Positions 15,248 through 23,325 of a stretch of DNA of 42,799 bases are shown here, piece after piece. The notes below the pieces were generated by a model that was given only the letters and a program-made list of their open reading frames with translations, ran no database searches and had not been told where the DNA came from. Made by a program: the position numbers and the translations under genes. Source of the stretch: JAHBNG01 sp039028975 (GTDB lineage: Bacteria; Chloroflexota; Anaerolineae; Caldilineales; Caldilineaceae); contig JBCCHB010000143.1 of assembly GCA_039028975.1 (NCBI GenBank), positions 1-42,799 of the forward strand. The letters run 5' to 3'. Each line of letters begins with the position of its first letter. Within the stretch, counting starts at the first letter, position 1.

Positions 15248-16750
15248 ATGCCTATTTTTTTTGCTAAGTTTCTTTCTCCAAATCGCTACACTAATTGGCA
15301 AAGTATGGTCATGGCAAGTCTTTGTGTGTTGACTTGCATAATCATAGCATCTGATTTTTCTATTGGCAGCGGTATACTATTTCTGTTGCTGATAGCAACT
15401 ATCGGATTCGTGGCTATCACGTATCTAGTTCCTGAACTTCCTTTCATTGTGCTGTATATGGGAATGCCCATTTGGGTGCTTATCGGAAGATTCGCCCCCA
15501 TAGGTGATGGGCAATCTACCCTCTTGACCACGGGTTGGGCGTTCTTATGTGTAATTGCCCATCGATTTCTATTTCCAAAAGATTCGCGCGAGAAATTTAA
15601 ACTGGATGCTTGTGATGTCGTTTTGGGTGTTTTTACTGCTTGGATTTGGTTGTCACTAATTTGGAGTCCAAACAATACGTATGGATACGACAAAGCACTT
15701 GGTTTTACAATCTTAACAACAGCGATTTATGTTTTTGCCCGTTTCGGGCTTGATACGCCTCGCTTTTCGCCCAAACGCTTGGTCTATCTGGTGATTGTTG
15801 CTGGGCTTGGACATGCTTGTATCGTTGCATCTGCTGCTTTCCTATGGGGTCTAGACAGCAATGCACGCAAAAATTATTTTCTTAAGACTGTATGGGATAT
15901 TGGGTCAGTAGGAGGAGCTGATGCATTGTCGTTTGGCCTGCTGGCAACAACTGCATTATTCATGCTTACTCGACAACGGTACCTGAAACTGCTCTATGCT
16001 TTAGCATTTCTGTTTCAGTTGTGGGCATTCTCGACCTATGAGCAGCGTGGCGCAACAATCGGGCTATTCGTTGGCATTCTTTTTATTTACTTCGCCTTGT
16101 CTAGGACTACACAGTCATCTATCTCCGGTAAATCTAATGTTGTACCGATAGTTCTTGGTATCTGCCTGCTACCTGTACTTGCTTATCTTCTATATTGGTT
16201 GAATCCACAGTTTCGTGGCGAATATCTTGCATCAGACTATAGTTATTTATCTCGATTTATGTTTCTTCGAATTGGAATTTCTGTTTTTTGGCAAAGTCCT
16301 ATTATAGGAACTGGTATTGGTGGTATGGGAACCGCATGGCGGGCAGGATTCGATGAATTTTATGTTCACAATAGGTATCTGGAGATAATCGCTGAATTGG
16401 GAATTTTTGGCTTGATCCTAATTATTATCTTCACTGTTTTTTTGTATCGACGCCTGCAAATTGGGTTAGCCAAAGTGGAATCGCCATCGTTGCGGCTCGG
16501 AATGGTGACTGCTGGAGCTGTGTTACTACAAAGATACATACTTGGCTTAAGTGGTGGTGATTTGACAGGCTGGCGAATTGGTCTGTGGGCAGCTTTAGCC
16601 GTCACCATTTATACTAAGTTTCTTGAAAATGAGAGTGAGTCAATAACGGATTCTTCTATACTTCGCCAGAAAAGTCTTGTCCCGACTCTTGAGCAATCCA
16701 CTCTGGAAAATTCTGAGAAGGGAGGACAGAACTTTTTAGGTCATCTATAA
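15248..16750 (+). CDS. O-antigen ligase/polymerase family membrane protein (Wzy/WaaL-like)
   Basis: This 500-residue, roughly 12-helix protein polymerises or ligates lipid-linked polysaccharide at the outer face of the membrane. The large-loop signature FYVHNRYLEIIAELGIFGL lies around residues 370-388, and the TYEQRGATIG motif (about 262-271) supports the Wzy_C/O-antigen ligase family. With the flippase at 30649 it implies a Wzy-dependent export route. The last 31 codons and the stop lie inside MITE copy D (16657-16749), so the tail LRQKSLVPTLEQSTLENSEK onward is repeat-derived. Upstream lies a 180-bp gap with no recognisable feature. There is no clear ribosome site at the ATG. Confidence 0.9.
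   Translation: MPIFFAKFLSPNRYTNWQSMVMASLCVLTCIIIASDFSIGSGILFLLLIATIGFVAITYLVPELPFIVLYMGMPIWVLIGRFAPIGDGQSTLLTTGWAFLCVIAHRFLFPKDSREKFKLDACDVVLGVFTAWIWLSLIWSPNNTYGYDKALGFTILTTAIYVFARFGLDTPRFSPKRLVYLVIVAGLGHACIVASAAFLWGLDSNARKNYFLKTVWDIGSVGGADALSFGLLATTALFMLTRQRYLKLLYALAFLFQLWAFSTYEQRGATIGLFVGILFIYFALSRTTQSSISGKSNVVPIVLGICLLPVLAYLLYWLNPQFRGEYLASDYSYLSRFMFLRIGISVFWQSPIIGTGIGGMGTAWRAGFDEFYVHNRYLEIIAELGIFGLILIIIFTVFLYRRLQIGLAKVESPSLRLGMVTAGAVLLQRYILGLSGGDLTGWRIGLWAALAVTIYTKFLENESESITDSSILRQKSLVPTLEQSTLENSEKGGQNFLGHL
16657..16749 (+). repeat. MITE family 1, copy D, inside a coding region
   Basis: This 93-bp copy runs from TATACTTCGCCAGAAAAG to the degenerate end ACTTTTTAGGTCATCTATA. It is shorter than copies A and C, having lost about 20 bp before the right end. 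It supplies the 3' end of the O-antigen polymerase gene; the stop TAA is formed at the element's terminal TATA and the next base. Confidence 0.85.
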
Positions 16751-16835
16751 TAGTATTTCCTGAAATGCTTTGGAGTCTATAGATATCCAGACCTTGCATA
16801 ATCAATATGTTCAAACATCCTGAGTTACCATAATT

Positions 16836-17762
16836 ATGAAGACAAACTTAATATCGATCGTTGGTGCTGGCCATAGCGGTTCTACTTTGTTAGATCTAAT
16901 ATTAGGTTCCCATTCGAATACATTTTCAATGGGAGAAGTCTCAAGACTTGACAATTATCGAGTTAACCAAAAACCATGTACTTGTGGCTTACCAGTCAAA
17001 TCGTGTACGTTTTGGTCGCAGGTGCTGTCGCTTTGGGAGGAGTACTTAGCTAGCTCCAAGTATTTTGAAGTCACGACTGATGTGAGAGGCCACAAAATCA
17101 ACGGATTAAGCAATCAGATTCGCTATCGCCTCGCTATCTTAAATACACTACTACTACCAGTGCATCGCAATCCAAACCTTATCAAGTTCGTGTCACCACT
17201 CTTGCATGAGCGTCGAAAACTGATCATTGATCTTTTTCAGATTGTGAGACAGGTTAGTGGGAAATCGGTATTAATTGATAGTTCAAAATCAATCCATCGT
17301 TTTCGATTGCTGCACGGGCTGGAGCCAGAGAGAAACAAAGCTATTTTTCTATCTCGGGATGCGCGAGCAATTGTAGCCTCTAAATTACGTCGCCTGGAAT
17401 GGGAACCCACCCGGAGCGCCAAAGAATGGCGGACAACCAATATTTATACGACTCAAATGATGAAAACGCTACCCCGTTCAGCCTACATTCATGTTCGTTA
17501 TGAAGAGTTGTGTAATAGTCCAAAAGAGACTGTTCAACGTATCTGTACCTTTACAGGAATCCCTTTTGAACCTCAAATGCTACAGTTTCGATCTGCTGAG
17601 CATCATAATATTGGTGGAAATCCCATGCGTATGGAAGGTGCCGACGAAATTCGTGAAGATCTCAAGTGGCGCACAGTACTGGCAAATGAACATTTAGAAT
17701 CATTCGAGAAAATTGCTGGGGAATTGAATCGTAGATTACTGGGAGAGTATTATGTCCCTTAA
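16836..17762 (+). CDS. Sulfotransferase family protein
   Basis: This 308-residue sulfotransferase has the PAPS loop VGAGHSGSTLLDLILG (residues 9-24) and the 3'-phosphate site FLSRDARAIVAS (Arg174, Ser182). A Cys cluster CTCGLPVKSC (48-57) is typical of bacterial members close to Sulfotransfer_1/3. KSVLIDSSKSIHR is a further family motif. Its last 11 bp overlap the start of the next glycosyltransferase, so the two are translationally coupled and probably modify the same intermediate. Confidence 0.87.
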   Translation: MKTNLISIVGAGHSGSTLLDLILGSHSNTFSMGEVSRLDNYRVNQKPCTCGLPVKSCTFWSQVLSLWEEYLASSKYFEVTTDVRGHKINGLSNQIRYRLAILNTLLLPVHRNPNLIKFVSPLLHERRKLIIDLFQIVRQVSGKSVLIDSSKSIHRFRLLHGLEPERNKAIFLSRDARAIVASKLRRLEWEPTRSAKEWRTTNIYTTQMMKTLPRSAYIHVRYEELCNSPKETVQRICTFTGIPFEPQMLQFRSAEHHNIGGNPMRMEGADEIREDLKWRTVLANEHLESFEKIAGELNRRLLGEYYVP

Positions 17763-18906
17763 TTTAGTGGCTGATCGCTACAGCATTTGCAATACAGATT
17801 GTACAGAGACTTCTAAAAGTGGTTCTTTACGAGTTTTGCACGTAGATAATATCATTGGTGAGACGAGTGCTTCATTAAATGAACATGTTCTTCCCATGGT
17901 TGATGAATATAATATCTCACTGTGCACGTTTTTTCCATCACCAGTTAATGTTCCATCATCAATTAACCTCTATGCTGGAGAAGGAACAATCATCTCATTT
18001 TATCGGAATCTATGGGCTTGTTTGCGAGCGAATGAGTACGATGTAGTTCATATTCATGCCCCGCACGTTGGCCTATTTGCACTTATATTTATACTGTTTT
18101 GGCGTATCAAACTGTTAAAATCTACCATCTACACGGTACATTGTAGTTACCAGTTTTTCACACGATTACACCGCTTGCTTTTGATCTTTCTATTTTTATC
18201 TTTTCGCCGAATCGTTCATTGTAGCTGGTCTAGCTATGATAGTTTCCCACTTTTATACAGATTGCTAGGTGGTTCTCGGCGTACGGTGATACCGAATGGA
18301 GTAGATGTTTCAAGAGTAGATCGAGCCATAAGCGATAGTGTTGGGCAGAGACTCCATTCAATTGTAAATGATAAGCTAAGGGTGTTATCTGTAGGGAGAC
18401 TGATTCCGGTTAAAAATCTCTTCACCTTGATGGAAGTTGTAGCAAATACCAAATTGCCCAATATAACTTTAGAGTTCCTAGGTGATGGTGAGCTTCGTGA
18501 TTCCCTATGCTCCTCAATTAATCAATCTGATCTGAGTGACCAAATTGTATTGAGGGGAATGATTCCGCGCGATCAAGTCTACCACGAACTGGCAAATGCA
18601 GATTTGTATATTTCGACCTCACTAGGGGAAGGGTTACCCATTGCCGTTATGGAGGCAATGTGCTGTCGATGTCCAGTCATTCTTTCTGATATTCCTCCTC
18701 ATCGTGAGTTGGCTGAATTGGTCGATTTTATTCCGCTAATTGATCCGAAAGATTCGGCTAGGTTCTCTTACGAAATTCAAAGGATTCTGAACATGAGTCA
18801 AGTAGAACGGGCGAAACTTGGTGAGAAAGGTCGTCAACTTGTTGAAAAGCACTTCAGTCTAAAAGCGATGCATGAGGGGTATGCCGCATTATATACTTAC
18901 GTATGA
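17752..18906 (+). CDS. Family 4 glycosyltransferase
   Basis: This retaining GT-B glycosyltransferase has 384 residues. The C-terminal domain shows the GT4 pattern: VLSVGRLIPVKNLFTLMEVV, LEFLGDGELR, LYISTSLGEGLPIAVMEAMCCRCPV (the E-x7-E motif) and KHFSLKAM. A hydrophobic stretch around residues 105-160 in the N-terminal domain may dock on the membrane. It should transfer a sugar to the growing lipid-linked chain. It is coupled to the upstream sulfotransferase by an 11-bp overlap. Confidence 0.9.
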   Translation: MSLNLVADRYSICNTDCTETSKSGSLRVLHVDNIIGETSASLNEHVLPMVDEYNISLCTFFPSPVNVPSSINLYAGEGTIISFYRNLWACLRANEYDVVHIHAPHVGLFALIFILFWRIKLLKSTIYTVHCSYQFFTRLHRLLLIFLFLSFRRIVHCSWSSYDSFPLLYRLLGGSRRTVIPNGVDVSRVDRAISDSVGQRLHSIVNDKLRVLSVGRLIPVKNLFTLMEVVANTKLPNITLEFLGDGELRDSLCSSINQSDLSDQIVLRGMIPRDQVYHELANADLYISTSLGEGLPIAVMEAMCCRCPVILSDIPPHRELAELVDFIPLIDPKDSARFSYEIQRILNMSQVERAKLGEKGRQLVEKHFSLKAMHEGYAALYTYV

Positions 18907-18957
18907 CCAATAAACCACATAATCCGAGTTTGTATATGCCCAAATAGGAGCTAATAG

Positions 18958-19710
18958 ATGCAGAATAGAGCTTTACGCGAGCGAGAACAATATAACACCG
19001 GATTGAAGCGCAGTCGTTATGTGGAGATACTTAAGCACTGTAAGGCGTTTTCTGGTGCCGAAGAGATCATCCGTAGAGAGATGTGCTCTGCCTCATCCCA
19101 AAAAGCTCTTTGTTTCGGAGCCAAAACATGGAGGCTATGGCTTGAATGGAATCAGATTTATCCAGATAGCGTTCATGCAATCAATGTATCGGAACGAGAG
19201 CTAAAGCAGGGCGAAGATATATCCAAACAGACAGAGATAAAGCCAGTATTCCATCTAATGGATGCTCACAAACTTGATTTCAATGATAATGAGTTTGACC
19301 TTGTATTTGGCTCCGCAATGTTGCATCATTTGGATTTACATGTTGCGCTTAGGGAAATCCAACGAGTATTAAAGCCTAACGGTAAAATAGTATTCTATGA
19401 GCCATTAGGAATCAACCCGGTAAGTAAGGTTGTACGTCTTTTTACACCGGAAGCAAGAACAGATGATGAACAACCATTTCGGATGAAAGAACTAGCGATT
19501 TTGAATGAATACTTTAATGTCAATCTACATAGTTTTCAACTACTGTCCGTTCCTGTTGGCGTAGTATCGGGGTTGATTTTTAATAACCCTGAAAATTTCC
19601 TCACTTACGGTGCATCTACGGTGGATCGAGCTTTGCTTAGAATAATTCCATCATCGAAATATTTATATCGGGATGTGCTTATTGTTGGGCAACACAAGCA
19701 ACCCAGTTGA
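18958..19710 (+). CDS. Class I SAM-dependent methyltransferase
   Basis: This 250-residue methyltransferase of the Methyltransf_11 type has an atypical motif I (ALCFGAKTWRLW, not the usual E-x-G-x-G-x-G). The later motifs are clear: FHLMDAHKLDFNDNEFDLVFGSAMLHHL, then ALREIQRVLKPNGKIVFYEPLG. It follows the glycosyltransferase by 51 bp with AGGAGC upstream. O-methylation of a sugar is the natural role in a polysaccharide locus. The weak motif I leaves open poor SAM binding or a different ligand. Confidence 0.85.
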   Translation: MQNRALREREQYNTGLKRSRYVEILKHCKAFSGAEEIIRREMCSASSQKALCFGAKTWRLWLEWNQIYPDSVHAINVSERELKQGEDISKQTEIKPVFHLMDAHKLDFNDNEFDLVFGSAMLHHLDLHVALREIQRVLKPNGKIVFYEPLGINPVSKVVRLFTPEARTDDEQPFRMKELAILNEYFNVNLHSFQLLSVPVGVVSGLIFNNPENFLTYGASTVDRALLRIIPSSKYLYRDVLIVGQHKQPS

Positions 19711-19723
19711 ACGGGATGGTCCC

Positions 19724-20578
19724 ATGTCTTCTGATCCAAAATGCTTTAAATTGCAGTTTGTTGGTGTAGGCCCAAAGCGTACGGGGACAACTTGGACACA
19801 TGAAGTTCTTGAACCCCATCCCCAAATTTGCCTCCCAAAGAAGATCAAAGAGACGATGTTCTTTGACCTGTACCACGACAAAGGTGCTGAATGGTACCAA
19901 TCACATTTCTCCTGTGAAAGCACGGACCAGCTATGTGGTGAGGTAGGGCCAAGTTATTTTAATTCTGGCCCAGCAGTAGAGAGAATCTATCATCACAACC
20001 CAAAGTGCAAAATCCTTATCAATATTCGCAATCCGCTTGAGCACGTGCTATCACTTTATCAACATGAACTGAGCAATGGCGTGGTAACGGGGCCATTCTG
20101 GGAAGCAATTGAAAAAGCCCCCCAGGTATTAGGAGCAGGGCATTATGCCCACCTCGTCCCTCTGTGGCAGAAAAAGTTTGGCAAAGACAATGTTGCATTT
20201 ATTTGGATAGATCAAATAAAGACAAACCCGCAGATGGTATATACAGAGCTGTGCTCTTTCCTAGGTATATCAGACCATAATTACCCCGCTAGAATCGCTG
20301 ACAAAAAAATTAATCGTGCACAGAGTGCGCGTTCCCTATTGCTATCTCGGTTCGGACTCAAGGTCTACTACTGGCTACGGGAAAATCGACTTCATTCACT
20401 TATGCACTTAGCCAAATATGCTAAGATCAACAAAATATTTTTCTCAAGTAAAGATGTAAACACCCCAAAGTTTACAGATAAAGAGAAGGCAAAACTTCTT
20501 GAGCTATATGAAGCCGACATTACCTATTTAGAGTCAGAAACAGATAGAAATTTATCTACATGGCGAACGATTGGTTAG
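19724..20578 (+). CDS. Sulfotransferase (Sulfotransfer_1 / heparan-sulfotransferase-like)
   Basis: This 284-residue protein is the one most like animal-type glycosaminoglycan sulfotransferases. The PAPS loop is VGVGPKRTGTTW (residues 13-24), followed by KKIKETMFFDLY (where K-x-K-E-x-x-F-F is typical of NDST/HS3ST relatives), EVGPSYF, and the 3'-phosphate site INIRNPLEHVLSLYQHE (Arg102, Ser110). The ATG at 19724 is preferred to 19673, which would overlap the methyltransferase and add a non-homologous leader. It probably sulfates a polysaccharide sugar. Confidence 0.88.
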   Translation: MSSDPKCFKLQFVGVGPKRTGTTWTHEVLEPHPQICLPKKIKETMFFDLYHDKGAEWYQSHFSCESTDQLCGEVGPSYFNSGPAVERIYHHNPKCKILINIRNPLEHVLSLYQHELSNGVVTGPFWEAIEKAPQVLGAGHYAHLVPLWQKKFGKDNVAFIWIDQIKTNPQMVYTELCSFLGISDHNYPARIADKKINRAQSARSLLLSRFGLKVYYWLRENRLHSLMHLAKYAKINKIFFSSKDVNTPKFTDKEKAKLLELYEADITYLESETDRNLSTWRTIG

Positions 20579-20612
20579 GATATCCGCAATTGCAAAAGAT
20601 GGACACAGAGCT

Positions 20613-21665
20613 ATGCCTAATCGACTTCGCTTGAATTTATATTTCGGTCTTCTGGCCAAGTGGGCAGTTGCATTTGCATGTATGTTTCTCCTAGTGGCTG
20701 GACTATTCACGCTTTTTCTTGGTCGGGACTGGCTAGTTCGAAACCAGAGCATATATGAAGGTTTGCTTTATGTCAATCAGCCTGGAACGAAGAGTGTGGC
20801 TGGGATGCAAGGCTACGGCGTTACCTCATACGGGGAAGATGGACTAGTCGTCAACAAGATCCTACAAGATAATGTTATTCGGATTGTGTTTTGGGGAGAT
20901 TCTTTTGTAGAGGCAAGGCAGGTATCGGATCAGCATAAGTTTACCGAAATTGTTGAGCAGAGTTGGAATAAGCGTCATCCAGAGATGCGAATTCAGTCTC
21001 TCAATTTGGGGTTGGCCGGATTAGATTCAAGGGCGTATCTACAATTTGGTGAAAATGTCGACGCTACTTTCAAACCCGACTATCTGTTTCTAATGATTAC
21101 CAATCCTGACTTCTATACGCTTAGTTATAGGCCAGTTGCGCTGGAGCGAGTGGCCGCTGGGGATTATACAAACCTTGTCCGTTCCGAGTCAGATTTTGGG
21201 ATCCGGCACATTGTCAATGATATAGGGTTACAGTCATTCGCTAGCCAATTAAAGTTACAGACCTTTGCCTTCATGAACGAAGGTAATCAGCGTGTGTCAG
21301 AAACGGTGAATGCGAAGGGGAAAGAATCGAGATCTGCTGAACTGCAAGAGTCGATTCAGTTACAATTACAGGCATTAAAGTCCATCTGGGGGAATCGTCT
21401 CGTTATTCTCTATCGGCAACAGGTTACAGATTATGGTCGTAATTTGGAGGAAGGTAAAACAACGGAGCTATACAAAGCGCTCGCAGCCAGCGACATCCCA
21501 TATATTGATACATATGAGCCGTTACAGATTGCCATGCGCGACGGTAAACCACCCTATGGGTTTATCAATTTTGCACTTGGTAAGGGACACCTGAATCAGG
21601 TTGGGCATCAGCTAGTTGCAGACGCTGTTCTGGGCTATTTAGAAGGTTTAGAAGCGTTAGAATGA
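20613..21665 (+). CDS. SGNH/GDSL-fold protein paired with MBOAT acyltransferase
   Basis: This 350-residue protein has an N-terminal membrane anchor (residues 18-38) and an extracytoplasmic SGNH domain. The nucleophile motif is FWGDSFVEA (Ser97), and the C-terminal block is HLNQVGHQLVAD (His326). The position two residues before that His, usually Asp in a D-x-H triad, is Lys324 in GKGH. Such proteins (AlgX/AlgJ type) pass acetyl groups from an MBOAT partner to the polysaccharide, and its stop overlaps the MBOAT start by 4 bp. The TTG at 20571 is an alternative start. Confidence 0.8.
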   Translation: MPNRLRLNLYFGLLAKWAVAFACMFLLVAGLFTLFLGRDWLVRNQSIYEGLLYVNQPGTKSVAGMQGYGVTSYGEDGLVVNKILQDNVIRIVFWGDSFVEARQVSDQHKFTEIVEQSWNKRHPEMRIQSLNLGLAGLDSRAYLQFGENVDATFKPDYLFLMITNPDFYTLSYRPVALERVAAGDYTNLVRSESDFGIRHIVNDIGLQSFASQLKLQTFAFMNEGNQRVSETVNAKGKESRSAELQESIQLQLQALKSIWGNRLVILYRQQVTDYGRNLEEGKTTELYKALAASDIPYIDTYEPLQIAMRDGKPPYGFINFALGKGHLNQVGHQLVADAVLGYLEGLEALE

Positions 21666-23122
21666 TATTTTCAAGCTTCAGTTTTTTAATCTTCTTTATC
21701 ATAGTTCTTGGCTTAGTTATCTGCTTACCTCAAAAGGTTCGAAAGCTCGTTCTTCTGATAGCCAGTTACTATTTCTATGCCTATTGGGATGTACGTTTTA
21801 CGCTGCTCATTTTTGCGTCTACTGTTATCGATTACACGCTAGGTCATCTACTCGTTCACTTCAGTACTCCAAGGCAGCGTAAAGTTTGCCTTGCGCTCTC
21901 CGTTATTGCGAACTTAGGTTTTCTCGGATTCTTTAAATATTATAACTTTTTTATTGATTCGGCCGATGTCATTCTATCATCGTGGGGCATTGGTACATCA
22001 AATCTAGATATCATTCTGCCCGTTGGCATATCGTTCTATACATTTCAAACGATGAGCTATACAATTGATATCTACCGCAACCGATTGAAGCCAACGAAAG
22101 ACTTCTGGGATTTTGCCCTCTTTGTCTCATTTTTTCCTCAATTGGTGGCAGGTCCCATTGTCCGTGCATCTGAGTTTCTACCTCAGCTCGACAAACCAGT
22201 GAAGATTACCAAGGCAAATCTATGGGCAGGAAGTCAAATTTTTATCGTTGGTCTCTTCAAAAAACTCATGATAGCAGATGCAGTTGCCCCTCTGGTCGAT
22301 CAGGTTTATGCGTATCCTGAGTACTTTAGTTCATTAACTGTATGGCTTGCCATTATTGCCTACTCAATCCAGATCTATGCCGACTTTTCTGGCTACTCTG
22401 ATATGGCAATCGGTTGTGCTCGAATTCTGGGCTTTCGATTCAATCAGAATTTTAACATGCCGTACCTCTCAAAAAACATTTCCGAATTTTGGAGGCGCTG
22501 GCATATATCCCTCTCGGGTTGGCTGCGCGATTATCTCTATATTTCTCTTGGCGGGAACCGTAGAGGCTCTATCCGTACATACGTTAATTTGATGATAACC
22601 ATGATTTTAGGTGGGCTTTGGCATGGTGCAAGCTGGAATTTCGTATTATGGGGATTCCTTCACGGTTTGGCGCTCTGTTTGCATCGATTGTGGAGCAATC
22701 AATCCCAAACGATGAACATGGATGGTACGCATATTGATACTTTGGATGATGCAATAGGTACTTCGAGAAATGGTGTGTTCGACGCCGTACAAAGGGTGTT
22801 GAGCGTTCTTTGTACGGCGTCATTCGTGTCAGTGGTGTGGGTCTTTTTTCGATCAACCAGCCTGTCGACGACTATTACGATATTCAAGAAGCTGCTTCTC
22901 ATAGATTCGACAGGCGTGACTTGGGTGTACATATACGTTCCCATTGCAGTGGCTATATGTTTGGGTGCACATATAGTTGGGTCGCTCAGAAACTCGGATG
23001 AATTAGTATTCTTCGACCACCCAAATAGCTACAGAGCCGCTTTTGCGACAGCCCTAACCCTTATTCTTATCTACGTCTTTGCGCCAAATAACGTGAGTCC
23101 ATTTATCTATTTTCAATTTTGA
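21662..23122 (+). CDS. MBOAT family O-acyltransferase (AlgI-like)
   Basis: This 486-residue, roughly 10-12-helix membrane acyltransferase moves acetyl groups across the membrane for polysaccharide O-acetylation. The N-terminal FLIFFIIVLG and YYFYAYWDVRF, the central VGISFYTFQTMSYTIDIYR and FFPQLVAGPIVRASEFLPQL, the Asp-rich YADFSGYSDMAIG, and the catalytic-His block LGGLWHGASWNFVLWGFLHG (about 316-335) are all diagnostic of AlgI/DltB relatives. The preceding SGNH gene is its functional partner. The O-acetyl group can be predicted, but not the sugar position. Confidence 0.93.
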   Translation: MIFSSFSFLIFFIIVLGLVICLPQKVRKLVLLIASYYFYAYWDVRFTLLIFASTVIDYTLGHLLVHFSTPRQRKVCLALSVIANLGFLGFFKYYNFFIDSADVILSSWGIGTSNLDIILPVGISFYTFQTMSYTIDIYRNRLKPTKDFWDFALFVSFFPQLVAGPIVRASEFLPQLDKPVKITKANLWAGSQIFIVGLFKKLMIADAVAPLVDQVYAYPEYFSSLTVWLAIIAYSIQIYADFSGYSDMAIGCARILGFRFNQNFNMPYLSKNISEFWRRWHISLSGWLRDYLYISLGGNRRGSIRTYVNLMITMILGGLWHGASWNFVLWGFLHGLALCLHRLWSNQSQTMNMDGTHIDTLDDAIGTSRNGVFDAVQRVLSVLCTASFVSVVWVFFRSTSLSTTITIFKKLLLIDSTGVTWVYIYVPIAVAICLGAHIVGSLRNSDELVFFDHPNSYRAAFATALTLILIYVFAPNNVSPFIYFQF

Positions 23123-23325
23123 TATGAATTGTAAGAAAACTGTATCACTTGAGATTAGTGGAAACAGCTATAATGATTAACGATTTAAGGCTAGATATTG
23201 GAAATTGCACACTGAATGTAATAGTAAATATTGCCCCACTGCTAGTGTGCAGCTATGCAGATAGCTCTAGGTGTCCAAGAATTAGATAAATCAAATTCTG
23301 TATGGTCTAGACAGAAGGAAATCTA

